A DNA stretch of 64,000 bases from NCBI RefSeq assembly GCF_030936135.1, contig NC_082599.1, positions 3,644,847 to 3,708,846 of the forward strand, written 5' to 3'. The stretch is from Gavia stellata (taxonomy: Eukaryota > Chordata > Aves > Gaviiformes > Gaviidae). Shown here piece after piece: positions 1-13,300 of the stretch. The notes beneath the pieces were generated by a model. The model did no database searches and was not told the DNA's origin. It saw nothing but the letters and a program-made list of their open reading frames with translations. Positions within the stretch are counted from its first letter, which is position 1; each line of letters begins with the position of its first letter. The position numbers were made by a program, and so were the translations under genes.

Positions 1-959
1 GTGAGAACACAAGCCAATATTTATGTTAAAGACAGTATCTGCAGATCTTTTTTACCTTGTCAAAATGGATCTTTGGGAAGGCAAATACCTCCACCACTGT
101 TCTGCTGAGCCCATTTTTTTTCCTCTTTCTCACTGGCTGTTACTGGTTTGAACTCCGTTGCTGCTGTGATCGAACTGATCTCGAATGGTGGACTTGGCAG
201 TGTTAGGTTAACAGTTGGACTCAAGGATCTTAAGGATCTTTTCCAACCTAAATAATTCTATGATTCTATGATTCTACGAATCAAGAACCTGTCCCTCAGA
301 AAGACACAGTTTCCCGCTCAGCAGACCCGAGTGTAGCACAGCTCATTGTAACGGAGAAACCCATCATTGGTCAGACAACCCAGTTTAAAATGACCTAATT
401 CCTCCTGTTGTCTCTCCCGGTAGACCAAGGGACAAGCCCAGTTGAACACATCTACCCAGCAGACGGCAAGAGCCAGGAGAAGCAAAGCCACCCCCAAGGC
501 TGAGCTTCTGGTCACCCATGTCTAGCCTGATAGATGAGCGTGTCAAATCCATTCCCCAGCCCACACCACGAGCTGGAGGGACAATGGGATCGCTCTCCTC
601 CACCAGCCCCTTTGGGATCTACAGGAGAGAAGTTCTGCACAAGTTTCAGTTTGCATTTTTAGGGGCACAACATCTAGATAAGCCAATCCTTCATCCACTA
701 ATGCCTGACATACTCTAGACTGGAGCTGGGCTTCTTCCACCCAGGGCAATCCTTTTAAAATAATTCCAGTTACAACAGAAACAACTCCCACATGTACTTT
801 TCCAGTCCCAACGGGGAAAATCTTCATCTCAATGCTGGCGCTAGGATGAGATATCTGGTTATGCAGTGCTGTGGGCTCACACCAACACCATCGCATGGCC
901 AGGACCAGTAAAATATAGCATAGAGGGCATACGCATAATGTAAACAACGTAAATATTTA
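1..959 (-). other. Downstream (3' UTR side) of ACKR2
   Basis: Sequence following the ACKR2 stop on the minus strand. It holds a short CR1 tail at 184-277 and no exon I recognise. I found no AATAAA or ATTAAA on the minus strand here, so the 3' UTR either uses a variant signal or ends beyond the left edge. The small open frames in it look like chance. Confidence 0.4.
184..277 (+). repeat. CR1 LINE 3' tail
   Basis: Short fragment of the CR1 3' end: a diverged tail ending in the family's terminal ATTCTATG-type octamers (two and a half copies near 258-277). The octamers lie at the right, so the element is in plus orientation. It lies in the probable 3' UTR region of ACKR2. Confidence 0.85.
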
Positions 960-2297
960 TCATGCATTTGTGATACTCAACATTTCTATCTGAACTGCAT
1001 ATCTGCTGTAAGACTGGCTTGTCTCTGAGGGTTGGATGTCAAAGAAAGCGCTTCTCCTGAAAATGGCCCAAGGAATCTTCCGTAAATATAACCTGAATCG
1101 TTTCTTCACAAAAGCATAGAGCAAGGGGTTGAGACAGCAGTGGACAAAGGACAAACTCTCCGTGATCTGCATGGCATAGTCCAATTGCCTACTGCTTTCA
1201 CAGCTCCTGATCACACCGACATCTTGCAGGGAGTGAAGGATGAGGACAATGTTGTAAGGGGACCACAGGACAAAGAAGACACCCACCAGAGTAAAGACTA
1301 AGCAGAGTGCTCTCCTTGAGCCAGGCATCTGAGACATGGTGAGGACACACGCTATGCGGGAATAGCAGAACATCATGAAGAGGAAGGGAAAAAGGAAACC
1401 CAGGGTGTTTTGAATGACCCGAAAGACAACTTTCCAAAATAAGTGTTTCTGGCCATAATAATGGGTGCACATGATGGTTTTGTTGTGGATTTGTCTTGTG
1501 CTGGTGAAAAGGCCATCAGGAATGGAGAGGAGTATGGAAAGGACCCATACCACCAAGACGACGAGGATGGACTTCCTCCATGTCATGAAGCTGCGAGGAG
1601 AGCAAGCGTGAACTATCTGCAGATACATGTCCAGACTCATGCAGCTCACAAAAAAGATACCACTGTAGAAATTCACAGTGTACATGGCATTTAAGACCGG
1701 GCACAGTATGTCCCAGGTCACCCACTGAGAAATGTACAGAGCCCAAAAGGGAAGGGTTAGTAGCAAGAAGAAGTCTGAAACCACCAGATTCAGCAGATAC
1801 ACCTCGGTCATCTTCTTCTTCTTCTTGATGTACATAATGAGGACAATAAACAGGAGGACATTTCCAGCCAACCCGACCAGGAAGACCACAGTGTAAAAAG
1901 ATGGCAAGAATACGCTGCTAAAGGAGAATACCTCTTCTTTTGTGCAGAGGCCATACTGCATGTAATCCTCCTCGTCCAAGTACTCATAAGGATAGTCGCT
2001 CGAATTGGCAGCATCCAACAAGGTGGCAGCGGTTGTTGCCACCTTTGAAGTTGCGTTTGAGAAGTGGCTGCCTAGGAGCAAAAGACAAGCAAAGGGGATC
2101 AAAATGTTGTTCCAATCCACTCAAGAAAGACAAACATCACATCACAAAGGGTTTTCCTCTAGGTCATAGGTTCAAATTTCTGTCACTTCTGATAAGTATT
2201 TTGTGTCCTGCACTCCTTGGCCTTTGCCTATGGTATGCGGACAGCTGTCAACACATACATATAAAAAAATAATTCTGGTTTCCTTACTCTGACACAT
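960..2297 (-). CDS. ACKR2: Atypical chemokine receptor 2 (D6 decoy receptor), two coding exons
   Basis: Seven-helix receptor that in mammals binds inflammatory CC chemokines and internalises them without G-protein signalling. Coding pieces, minus strand: 2297-2288, then 2071-960 (stop 962-960); predicted length 373 residues (human 384). Visible: acidic N-terminus with Tyr30, 32, 34, 40 and 43 (likely sulfation) and sequons at N9 and N26; GN at 73-74 in TM1; TLPFW at 109-113; Cys127-Cys205 and Cys46-Cys294 as the expected disulfides; sequon N200; LWSPYN in TM6; NPLLY at 318-322. The G-protein motif DRYLAIV is DMYLQIV at 151-157 (human ACKR2: DKYLEIV), which together with position beside HIGD1A supports ACKR2 over signalling CCRs. 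The tail is Ser/Thr-rich. The large open frame continues upstream to a GTG preceded by a stop, with a pyrimidine tract and CTAG acceptor at 2072, so the start must lie in an earlier exon. The gene is secure; the first 10 coding bases are inference. Confidence 0.9.
2288..2297 (-). CDS. ACKR2: Predicted first coding exon piece of ACKR2 (start codon)
   Basis: On the minus strand an ATG at 2297-2295 is followed by two codons plus one base and then a GTAAGG donor at 2287-2282. This leaves phase 1, exactly what the acceptor at 2073-2072 needs. The joined start reads M-C-Q-S-S-H-F-S-N and the intron would be 216 nt. A first exon that carries only the start codon and a few residues is a known arrangement in the chemokine-receptor family. 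The donor has A instead of G at its last exon base. Phase and signals are seen; use of this exon is inferred. Confidence 0.55.
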
Positions 2298-2343
2298 TAA
2301 AACTTGAAAGTAAACGAGCACAGTCTCCTCTGATATAACTCAG

Positions 2344-2381
2344 CACTTCCTCCTGACACCACTGCAAGCTTTTGAGGAAGT
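2344..2381. promoter_or_regulatory. Two ETS/PU.1-like sites just upstream of ACKR2
   Basis: GGAGGAAGTG on the minus strand (2353-2344) and GAGGAAGT on the plus strand (2374-2381) lie 47-84 bases upstream of the proposed ACKR2 start codon. Both match the PU.1/ETS core GAGGAAGT. This is motif matching only; such motifs are short and common. Confidence 0.3.
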
Positions 2382-2641
2382 TTCTGCTCAAAATTATGGG
2401 AAATCCACCACCACACCCCACTGTGAGCTGCTTTAGATTCACCCGGGTCGCTACTGAGAAAGAGGTATCTCAATTCTCAGTGACGTAGAACCTGCCACTG
2501 GCACCTTTACATTGGTGGGGCTGCTCCCAGAGGTGAAATGCTGAACATCTCTGTGCTCCTGGTAGGACACTGACCCCTCTCCGTGCCAACTCTAGGACAC
2601 CAAGGCATGGATTCTTGTAAAAGATATAAGTGGAAAATATG

Positions 2642-2754
2642 GAATCATAGAATGGTTATGGTTGGAAAGGACCTTAAAGATCATCTAGTTCCAACCCCCC
2701 TGCCATGGGCAGGGATACCTTCCACTAGATCAGGTTGCTCAAAGCCTCATCCAA
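2642..2754 (-). repeat. CR1 LINE 3' fragment
   Basis: Begins with the reverse complement of the CR1 tail (GAATCATAGAAT) and continues with the conserved 3' untranslated block of a CR1 subfamily, ending near CAAAGCCTCATCCAA. Minus orientation, about 110 bases, 5'-truncated. Confidence 0.9.
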
Positions 2755-4629
2755 GGTAAGGACATGTAGGCACCAGAATCAACTCCTGAATCAAGGTTAG
2801 AGGTAGAGGTTAGATTTAGCTGGAAGGATGTTGCTGGAGTCAGTCCTGCGTGAGACGAGGCATGGGTTGAAAACCTGATGACCGAGGAGGGCGAGGGCCG
2901 TGTGGTCAGCCGCTCCCCAGGACGCAGGCTGATGTCAGTGTTTAGACAGCTGCAGCCCAGATTTCAGGAAATGGCGACTGATTTGGAGAGCTTCTTATTT
3001 CTGGAGTGTGATTTTCAGAAAAAACAAACCCACACGAGAACACTACAAGGGTTTCATCTTCCAAAAGCCACCCAAATTGGGTAACGGCTGTCGCTGAAGA
3101 GCCCATCGCCCATGGTGGGAGACGGGATCTGCCTGAGCCACCTCCCGTCAGTACCATGAAGGTTAATGTGGGTTTTAAAAATCAAGACTAATCTCCCATC
3201 TCTGACAACAAACCAGGGCTGTCACAGAGGAAAACCAGTGCAAATACCCCTCCACCCCTAAAATACACCAGTTTTCAGCCATGGCCAATGCTGCCCACCA
3301 TTCCCCCGGGGCTCATTTTCCAACAATCCCAAAACATGCATGGCTGTGCAGTCCCTGCCTGCAGTCACTCCCGCCTTGCTCTCCTCGAGGACCTATTTTT
3401 TCCCATTGCCCAAGAGACCTGCAGCCACCGAGTAATGAGAAAATGAACCTGTTGGTCCCCGGTTGTGCTCTGCATCCCAAGGAGTACATACCCCACGGTG
3501 GCTCTGCAGCTTCTAGGGACGGCTCCCTCCCCACGAACACCCAGGGAGAGGGGAGCCCCTCCACCCCAAGTGGGTTAAGCAAAGCACCCAAGGCTTGGAG
3601 TGGGGTGCTGAGGATGCCTGTGGGTGTGCAGCCCATAAGGGTTGAAGCTGTGGACATACCTGTTGCGGTCCCACGTTTAAAATTGCTTAAATACTCATTC
3701 CAGGCAATTCCAGGCAGCTGAAAAGAAAAGAAAATTTGGTGTGGGCTGGATTGAAATGGTTTTTTGCTGTCTTGCACTTCTTTGGTGAGTGCCACAGGGC
3801 ACTTTAGCTAGAGCAGCCATGGAGAGCAGAGATCTGCTGCGGGAGAATGCCAGAAAAAGACTTTTCTGGGAATGAGCTTTTTTTCTTTTTTCTGTTTCAT
3901 ATTTTGGAGGAAATTCATCTTTAGCCATATACAGTTCTGACTGTATGCCTTCGAGAGGAACCCAAAGCTGCCCACCCTTCTGATTACAGCAACACCCAGC
4001 GAGACTCCTAAACACTTTCCCCCCCACACACACCCTCTGCACCCACATCAGGACAAGCCATCCCCAAAATTTCCATTTCTGGGTCTCTTCCAGCCCACTG
4101 AGACACCTTTTCTCCCTCTGCCGTGTCCTGTCACGCTGGCACTGACATTCACATCCCCCTCCCGTAGCTCATAGCAGAGAACTGACCAATGCAACGTGGG
4201 CTGAGCTCAGAAATTAATCCCAAGCCTGCCGGAGCACCAGCGCTTACAAGCTGGCTAACTTTCAAGAAGAAAAGAGAATCTCTCCAGGTTTCTTGTGCAG
4301 CTTTGACTACAAGCAAGAAGCAGAAAATTCACTTACAGGAGCTTCTTCTCTACTGCGGGCAGTTCCCATCCTGCCGGAGGTTTGAATCAGGCTTTTAGGA
4401 ACCTCTTTTACTTGTGTAAGAGCATGGGCAGGAAATGTGAGCTCAGTGTGACCTCCCTGGTTTTGTTTTGCTTTTCCTGGTGTTGATCAGTGGGTGACAA
4501 CACTGGAGGAATCAGTGATGGCGACAGCTCCGCACCCAACCTGCCCCGTGGCAGGTGGATTCACCAAGAGAAATATGTTATTTTTACCCATTTCCATGTT
4601 CGCCACTGTCAGCTGGTGTACGCACGTGC

Positions 4630-5060
4630 TTGCAATTAAAAGACATCCTATAATAAATATATACGGGTAAAATATGCATTAGGAGAGAGCAAGAAGCTGC
4701 TCACAAAGCTGAGGTGCCAGACCCGCACACGGGGACGCTACAGGTGACAGCAGTTTCATTAGCCCAGCAATTAAAATGAAGTAAGTTTTTGGTTTTAATT
4801 GAGTTTCTCCCCTGAAGCACACATCATGCAGAGCTGCGGGGAATTAAATGTGCCTCTGAGAGTCACTGGAGAAAGTAGACTTCACCGTCATTTATTACAA
4901 GATTTTAACTCAATTCGGGAGCTGGTAATTGCATAGGTGGGGTTTTTTTTTGTTTCAGACTCTGCAGAGCCCTAATGGCTTTGGCAATTAAAGTAACCAG
5001 ATTACCCGTAATGGGAAGCACATTCAAAGAGGTACAGCGGTACTAACAAATGGTTAGCTG
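4630..5060. promoter_or_regulatory. AT-rich candidate conserved non-coding element
   Basis: A stretch crowded with CAATTAAA, GGAATTAAAT, TTTATTAC, GTAATTGC and CCCTAATGG words typical of homeodomain-bound enhancers, set between more GC-rich flanks and with no repeat signature. It lies in the divergent interval about 1 kb upstream of the HIGD1A CpG island. Conservation cannot be tested from one sequence. Confidence 0.3.
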
Positions 5061-5589
5061 AGCCACTTTCTTTTATGCTGCCGAAAATGCCGCATGTCAG
5101 CAGCGGAGGACCAGCAGCTCTGCTTCCCCCCATGCTCGGAGATGGGGAGGCACGAACACCGCACCGGTGTGCCGCAAACCGGGCAGGGTTTTTGGAGAAA
5201 AGGACTTTTCTTTGCTGTTTTGCTCTGATGAGTGGCCCCCGGGTTTAGCGGAGGGTTTCAGGCATCTTCAGGATCCCAGGGGATTTTTCCTTCTGCTCCA
5301 GAGTTCAGTTAAAGTCAGGAGCAACTTCTAGGTTGTCTTTGGACTTCTAAACCCACTGCCTGGCGCACAGCGGGGGCTTGAAAGCTGAATTTCAGGAAAA
5401 AACAGTCAATAAGTCAATTCACTGACAGGAAGAAGAAAATCAGATGAGGGAAAGCCGGGCTCTGACTCTGCCCTTCGCTAAAGAGCTTCCACTCGAAGCC
5501 AAAGTGTGGGTTTACGCCGACCTGAGAAGCTTTTGAAGCGAAAAGCCGCCGAGTTGCAGGAAAAGCTGCAGCCTGCTTTCCCATCCTGC

Positions 5590-6560
5590 GAACGGCGGCC
5601 TCACCCCCCCGTTTGGGGGTGAAGCAAGTCGCCCAGCTCAGCCCCCCCTCCCCACCGTTGCAAACCCCAGCTACCGCCGCCCAGCCGCGCCCGGGGCGCG
5701 GGGAAACGCCCTCCGCTCCGGGCAGGGCCGCGCCCCGCGGCGCAGGGCCCCGGCGCCGGCAGAGGGCGCGGGCAGCGGGCCCGCCCCATGCCGCCCCCTA
5801 GCGGCGGACAGGCCAGCCGCCGCCGCCTGCCCCCCGTGACTCCGCTCCCGCCGCAATGCGGAGAGGCCTCCGCGGCGACGTCACGGCCTGCCCCGCCTCC
5901 CCGCAGCGGCCGGGCTCTGGATTGGCTGGCGGCGGGCGGGCTTGCCGCGCGGCACGCCGGGAGCTGTGGTTCTCAGCCGGGCCGGAGGCGCGGCCGGCGG
6001 CCGCCCAGGGCGGAGGGGGCGGGGCGAGCCCGGCCAATAAGAGGCGGGGGGCGGGGCCAAGCGCGGCAGACGCCGGCCGGTATCGGGAGCCGGGAGCGGG
6101 AGCGGCCGCCGCAGCGTGGTGGTGAGGGCCGGGGCCTCCGGGGGAAGGTCGGGCTGCGGGGCTGAGGTGGGGGACCCGGGGCGGGGGGGGGGGAAGTGGG
6201 GCCCCGCGGAGGTGGGGGGCCGGCTGGGGCGCGGGGAAGCTGTGGGGGGTGGCATCCTGCGCAGATGTAGGGGCAGAGGCCCTGTGTGGGTGGAGGCGCC
6301 TGGGCCTGGAGTAGGGCAGAAGCCCGGTGTGGGGTGCGGGGACCTGGGGCTGGGGTAGGGCAGGGCCCGGCCCGGTGTGGCTGTGGGCGGGGGGAAGGCA
6401 GCCTGGTGGTGCCCAGGGCCGCCCCCTTGCCGAGAGGGGCGCTGGGACCCGCCACTTGCCCGCCCGTCTTCCTCCACCCGTGTCAGAGCTGTCCCCCGTG
6501 GGCGGCCGCGCAGGTGCCCCGTGCCTCCCTGCTGTGGGTGTCGGCAAGGTCAGGGCAGCC
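5590..6560 (+). promoter_or_regulatory. HIGD1A: CpG-island promoter of HIGD1A
   Basis: About 1 kb of very GC- and CpG-rich sequence. Ahead of the likely first exon are a CRE-like CGACGTCA (5876-5883), an inverted CCAAT box (ATTGG, 5921-5925), a ZNF143-type match CGGGAGCTGTGGT (5958-5970, one mismatch to the published ACTAYRNNNCCCR word), a forward CCAAT box (6034-6038) and GC boxes around 6013-6024 and 6046-6058. There is no TATA box, as usual for a housekeeping gene. A donor at 6122 (G|GTGAGG) marks a plausible non-coding exon 1 ending at 6121. Confidence 0.75.
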
Positions 6561-8060
6561 GGGGCGTGTGTTTCACCTGGCTTCCTCTGCCCCACGGCTC
6601 ACTCTGTGAGCTGAAGGTCGTGGAAACCTCTTACAGTGGACAAATCGATTTGCTTCTCGATATCCTTTTCTTGTGTAAATCTCACCCCTGGCTGTCTCCA
6701 CCTTTCCTGCGTGACGGAGTGCTCTCATGTTTCCTTCTCCGAATGAGTCAGGCTGAAATATAACTTATATTTAGCGAATAAGGGTAACTGTAGCAAGCAC
6801 AGAGAGACCAAATCCTTTGGTCTGCAGAGGAAACGGTTTGTACGTTTAGTTTAAAAAACGGCCAGCCTGCTGAAACGGATGCGCACAAAATGCTGCGGAA
6901 CCAGGGAATACAGCCACGTTTGAAATGTGTCTTTTGCATGTGTTTAGTAACCCGCGCTTAAATTAAATTCCTATTGGCTTATTTCAAGAGCTTGGAGTAC
7001 TTTCACCTGAGGCCGAGCTGTATTTTGCTGCTGAGCGTGTTGATGGCAAACCTGGAACAATACGGGTAGAAATTTTTCTAGCAGAGACCTTTGCGACGTT
7101 GCTGAGCTCATTGTGCTAGCAGGGATAGGCACTCGCTGGAGAACGGTGCTCATGCCGGGCGCTGAAGAAGGACCGGGTCTTGGTGTAATACGTGACGGGG
7201 ACAGCACGATGAGCTGGCAGGTTTTGGCGGATGGTCTCACTGGTCGGGTGATGATGGCTCAGTGTGTAGAGCCACTGCTGGGTTGTTGTGGGGTTTTTTT
7301 CCCCTTGGGGGCAGGTGAGAAATCACCTGTGCTGCGGTGGAACCTCTGCTCAGCCTCCTGATGTGTCCCCACATCAGTCTGTGCCCAATGAGGGCTTCGA
7401 GATTCCCTCCGGCTCCTCGGCAGCTGCCATTTTACACTCTGTGCTCTCCAGCGGGAGTTTCTAACTCTGTTGAAGTGGTGAACGAGGTGGGATAGGCCGT
7501 AGTAGTGACTGACGAGCTGCCAGGTAGGGCTGACCTTCCGCAGCAGCTTGCGCTTTCCACCCAGAGTGCTGCGGTTGCTGTTCTTGGCAGGGAGTGAAAG
7601 GGGAGGAATGAACTTTTCTGAGGTCAGAGCTGCTATTAAGGAATAGCCTGTGACAGCAAAGCAGCGTGGTGGAGGATGGAAGTCCTAAAAGGAAACGCAG
7701 GCAGCGACCAAAGTGTTCAGTGGCTTCTCACTGCCTGTGAGCATGCGGGGGGCCGCTGGGATCTGTAATGGTGTGAAAAGGGATGGCAGGAATTTGTTGC
7801 TTTGCTACTTTTTTCTTTTTTTTTTCCTTTTTTTCTTTGCCTGTCCTTACCTGTTCTAGTATGCAATGACCTTGCTTCCCAAGACTTCACTTGAATTAAA
7901 TCATCTGTATGTGGCTCATCAGCTTGAGTCTAGCTCCTGTGCTTGTGACTGACTGCTTGGACATTTGTGACTAGTGGAATACGCAAGGGATTTTCTTTTT
8001 CTGAAAGTTCTCTTAACTTGGTGTGTCCAATACCTGAAGAGAGACTCTTTGTCTTCGCAG
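6122..8060 (+). other. HIGD1A 5' intron
   Basis: Probable first intron between the non-coding exon and the start-codon exon. It begins inside the CpG island and turns ordinary after about 6600. A pyrimidine-rich run lies at about 7808-7838. I see no further exon or repeat. Confidence 0.55.
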
Positions 8061-8065
8061 CCACC

Positions 8066-11336
<3,271 letters not shown>

Positions 11337-12445
11337 TGGAAAGCTGACTGAAATCTCTGTCCTGGTGGTGGCCTGTGTACTGCAGCTATAAACCTCCTAT
11401 CGAGGGGTTCTTGAGGAGAAAAATAATACATGGTGTTAGACAATTGCCCTATATCTATTTTCTGTATGGTACACTGTCTTGAAGCTGGCAGCCTAAATGA
11501 TTGCGCACTGGGGGAGTGGGTATCAGGGTCTGGTTCTTTCTGATTGACACTACCATATCCCAGTTTTTAGGGGATACAGTAGAGTACAATCCCTTTATCT
11601 TCCCCTCGACTGTCAACTCTTTTTTAAAATTGGTGACTTCTTTTTGCTGCCCTTGCCCAAAACCACAAAGTCTGAACTAGCTTCTCTTAGGCCTCGGGCA
11701 GAACGTGGAGGCCACGTCTGTAAGATAGTGTCGTGAGTGCTTTGCTGTCATTTTCTATCCTGTATATTTGTCAGCCTCCAGCTTTGTAATTTAGAAGCTT
11801 CCAGTAGCACTAAATGACTTCTAAAATATTGAGAGAGATATAAACATCTATTTTTTTTTTATTTAAGGCATGAGATACATATTTGGTATGTTGCAGCTAT
11901 TTAAATGTTATATTTATTCATTGTTAATGAAGACACAGGCTCCCTATTTTTACTATAGATTTTCAGACTCTTGGATTACTATATTTTGTAACTTTATTTA
12001 CAGTGTTCTTCTGAATAACATTTAAATGTAACATTTAAAATACATATTGTGAAAACTAAACTTTGATTTGGTGTTCTAATGCTTTTAGTAAAAGTCTATG
12101 ATCTAGCTCTGATTTCTGCGTATCATTCCCTATAGAAATTTTAAAGCATTTAAATCTGAAAAGCTCCCATTATCCTCAATGAGATGTTAAAACCCATCCC
12201 TGTAAATTGCCACTGTTATTTGACACTCGAACCCCTTGTATCTCCAACAGCAGTCACAAAAATAAATGTGTTGATAAAGCCCATTTGTAAAAACCTCATT
12301 TTCTCCAGTTAGCTTACATTCCACGGTGACCGTATGATGTCTCTTTGTAATAAATACTGCAAGGTACATACTGCACCTCTGTCTGTGACATTGTACAGAA
12401 CAGTGGGAGATGAAATATGAATAAATATGTGAGCACTGGAGATAA
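11337..12445 (+). other. HIGD1A: HIGD1A 3' UTR
   Basis: About 1.1 kb of AT-rich sequence after the stop, roughly four times the coding length, with several ATTTA pentamers (for example near 11863-11935 and 11993-12000) and no repeat. It ends in a cluster of polyadenylation signals. The pentamers would suit a regulated mRNA half-life, but that is inference. Confidence 0.7.
12261..12425 (+). terminator. HIGD1A: Cluster of three polyadenylation signals, HIGD1A
   Basis: Canonical AATAAA hexamers at 12261-12266, 12349-12354 and 12420-12425. A G-run at 12467-12479 lies just beyond the third. Together they suggest alternative 3' ends about 165 bases apart. Confidence 0.7.
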
Positions 12446-12699
12446 CAGGTGTTTGGTTATGGATTTGGGGGGGGGGGGGCCCACCCTGTGCATGCAGCCT
12501 CCTGCGGAGGTATGAGGTGAGCTTATATATACGTGAATATAGATCACCTGAGAGGGTGCAATGCTACTGGAAAGGGCATTCCCAGTCAGTACAATCCGGC
12601 TGTCCTGGACTGCTTGCTCTCACAAGCCTCCCTCACCGGGGTGGAGCTGGGGAGGGTGTGAGGAGGCACCTCTCCACCGGGCAGAGACCTTTTCCTGTA

Positions 12700-13300
12700 A
12701 CTGCCCTCCTCTTCCCCGGCGTGGAGCGAGCTAAGGAACATCTCCGTTCCCGTCCCGGCTGTAACCCCGAGGGGCCGGCCTTTCTGCGGGAAAGGGAGGC
12801 CCTGCAGCCGGGCTGCGCTACCGCGGAGAGGGCAGCTGAGGTGAACTGTCATGGCGGCCGGGCTGAGGGGAAGGGCGCGAGCTCCGTCCCTCCGGCGGCG
12901 ACGTCCCGCGCTCGGCGCATGCGCGGTGCTGCCCTTCCCCTGCCCTTGGCGCCGGGGCCGGCCGGCGCGCCGTTGCTATGGTAACCGCGTGGGGCGCCGG
13001 CTGGGCGGGCAGCGGGAGCCGGAGCAGCAGGGCCCGGCCCTGCCGCGGCGGGCAGCCGGCGGGAGAGGGCGGCTGGCGGGACCCTCCCGCTGCCTTTGGG
13101 GCCGGGGAAGGCGGTTTCGGTAGGCAGGGGGGTGAGGGAGGCGCGGGCCGCCGGCCCGGGGGTGGGGGAGGCAGCGCGGCGCTGTCAGGCCGCAGGACGA
13201 GGCGGGCGTTGGGCGGGGAAGAGGGGGAACCCCCTCTCCCCACACAGCAGCTCTGTGGCAGATCCCTCTGCGCCAAGTTTGGCCTCGGTATCCAGGTAGG
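12700..13300 (+). promoter_or_regulatory. CCDC13: CpG-island promoter of CCDC13
   Basis: GC-rich, CpG-rich island just downstream of the HIGD1A 3' end and upstream of the CCDC13 start-codon exon. It contains a palindromic NRF1-type site GGCGCATGCGCG (12914-12925) and a perfect RFX X-box (12972-12985, listed separately). No TATA box is seen. A non-coding first exon is expected; candidate donors are at 13120 (CG|GTAGGC), 13296 (CAG|GTAGGC) and 13433 (AG|GTAAAG), and sequence alone does not choose among them. Confidence 0.7.
12972..12985. promoter_or_regulatory. CCDC13: RFX X-box
   Basis: GTTGCTATGGTAAC fits all 14 positions of the ciliary X-box consensus RYYNYYATRRNRAC and is an imperfect palindrome of two RFX half-sites. 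RFX factors drive ciliary genes, and CCDC13 is known as a centriolar-satellite protein needed for cilium formation, so the site fits the gene. Binding is inferred. Confidence 0.75.

Larger units (their letters stand above)
2298..5589. other. Intergenic region between ACKR2 and HIGD1A
   Basis: Divergent intergenic DNA between ACKR2 (leftward) and HIGD1A (rightward). It contains a CR1 fragment at 2642-2754 and an AT-rich, TAAT-rich stretch at about 4630-5060 (listed separately). ACKR2 5' UTR exons may lie here but cannot be fixed from sequence. No other coding exon is supported; open frames between 2900 and 4050 have no family resemblance. Confidence 0.5.

Noticed and set aside
543-947. 134-residue minus-strand open frame downstream of ACKR2
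   Set aside because: Lies in the probable ACKR2 3' UTR and shows no family resemblance.
2072-2120. Signal-peptide-like N-terminal extension of ACKR2 (residues reading DWNNILIPFACLLLLG)
   Set aside because: The frame opens with GTG right after an in-frame stop; the hydrophobic run is a pyrimidine tract ending in a CTAG acceptor, so it is intron.
4337-4369. ATG with good context followed by a GTAAGT donor on the minus strand, as an alternative first ACKR2 coding exon
   Set aside because: It ends in phase 0, while the ACKR2 acceptor needs phase 1, so joining would throw the receptor out of frame. It could still be a 5' UTR exon.
5798-6595. Long proline-rich open frames on the minus strand over the HIGD1A CpG island
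   Set aside because: Low-complexity Pro/Ala/Arg translation expected from CpG-rich DNA; overlapping frames are equally open and no family is recognisable.
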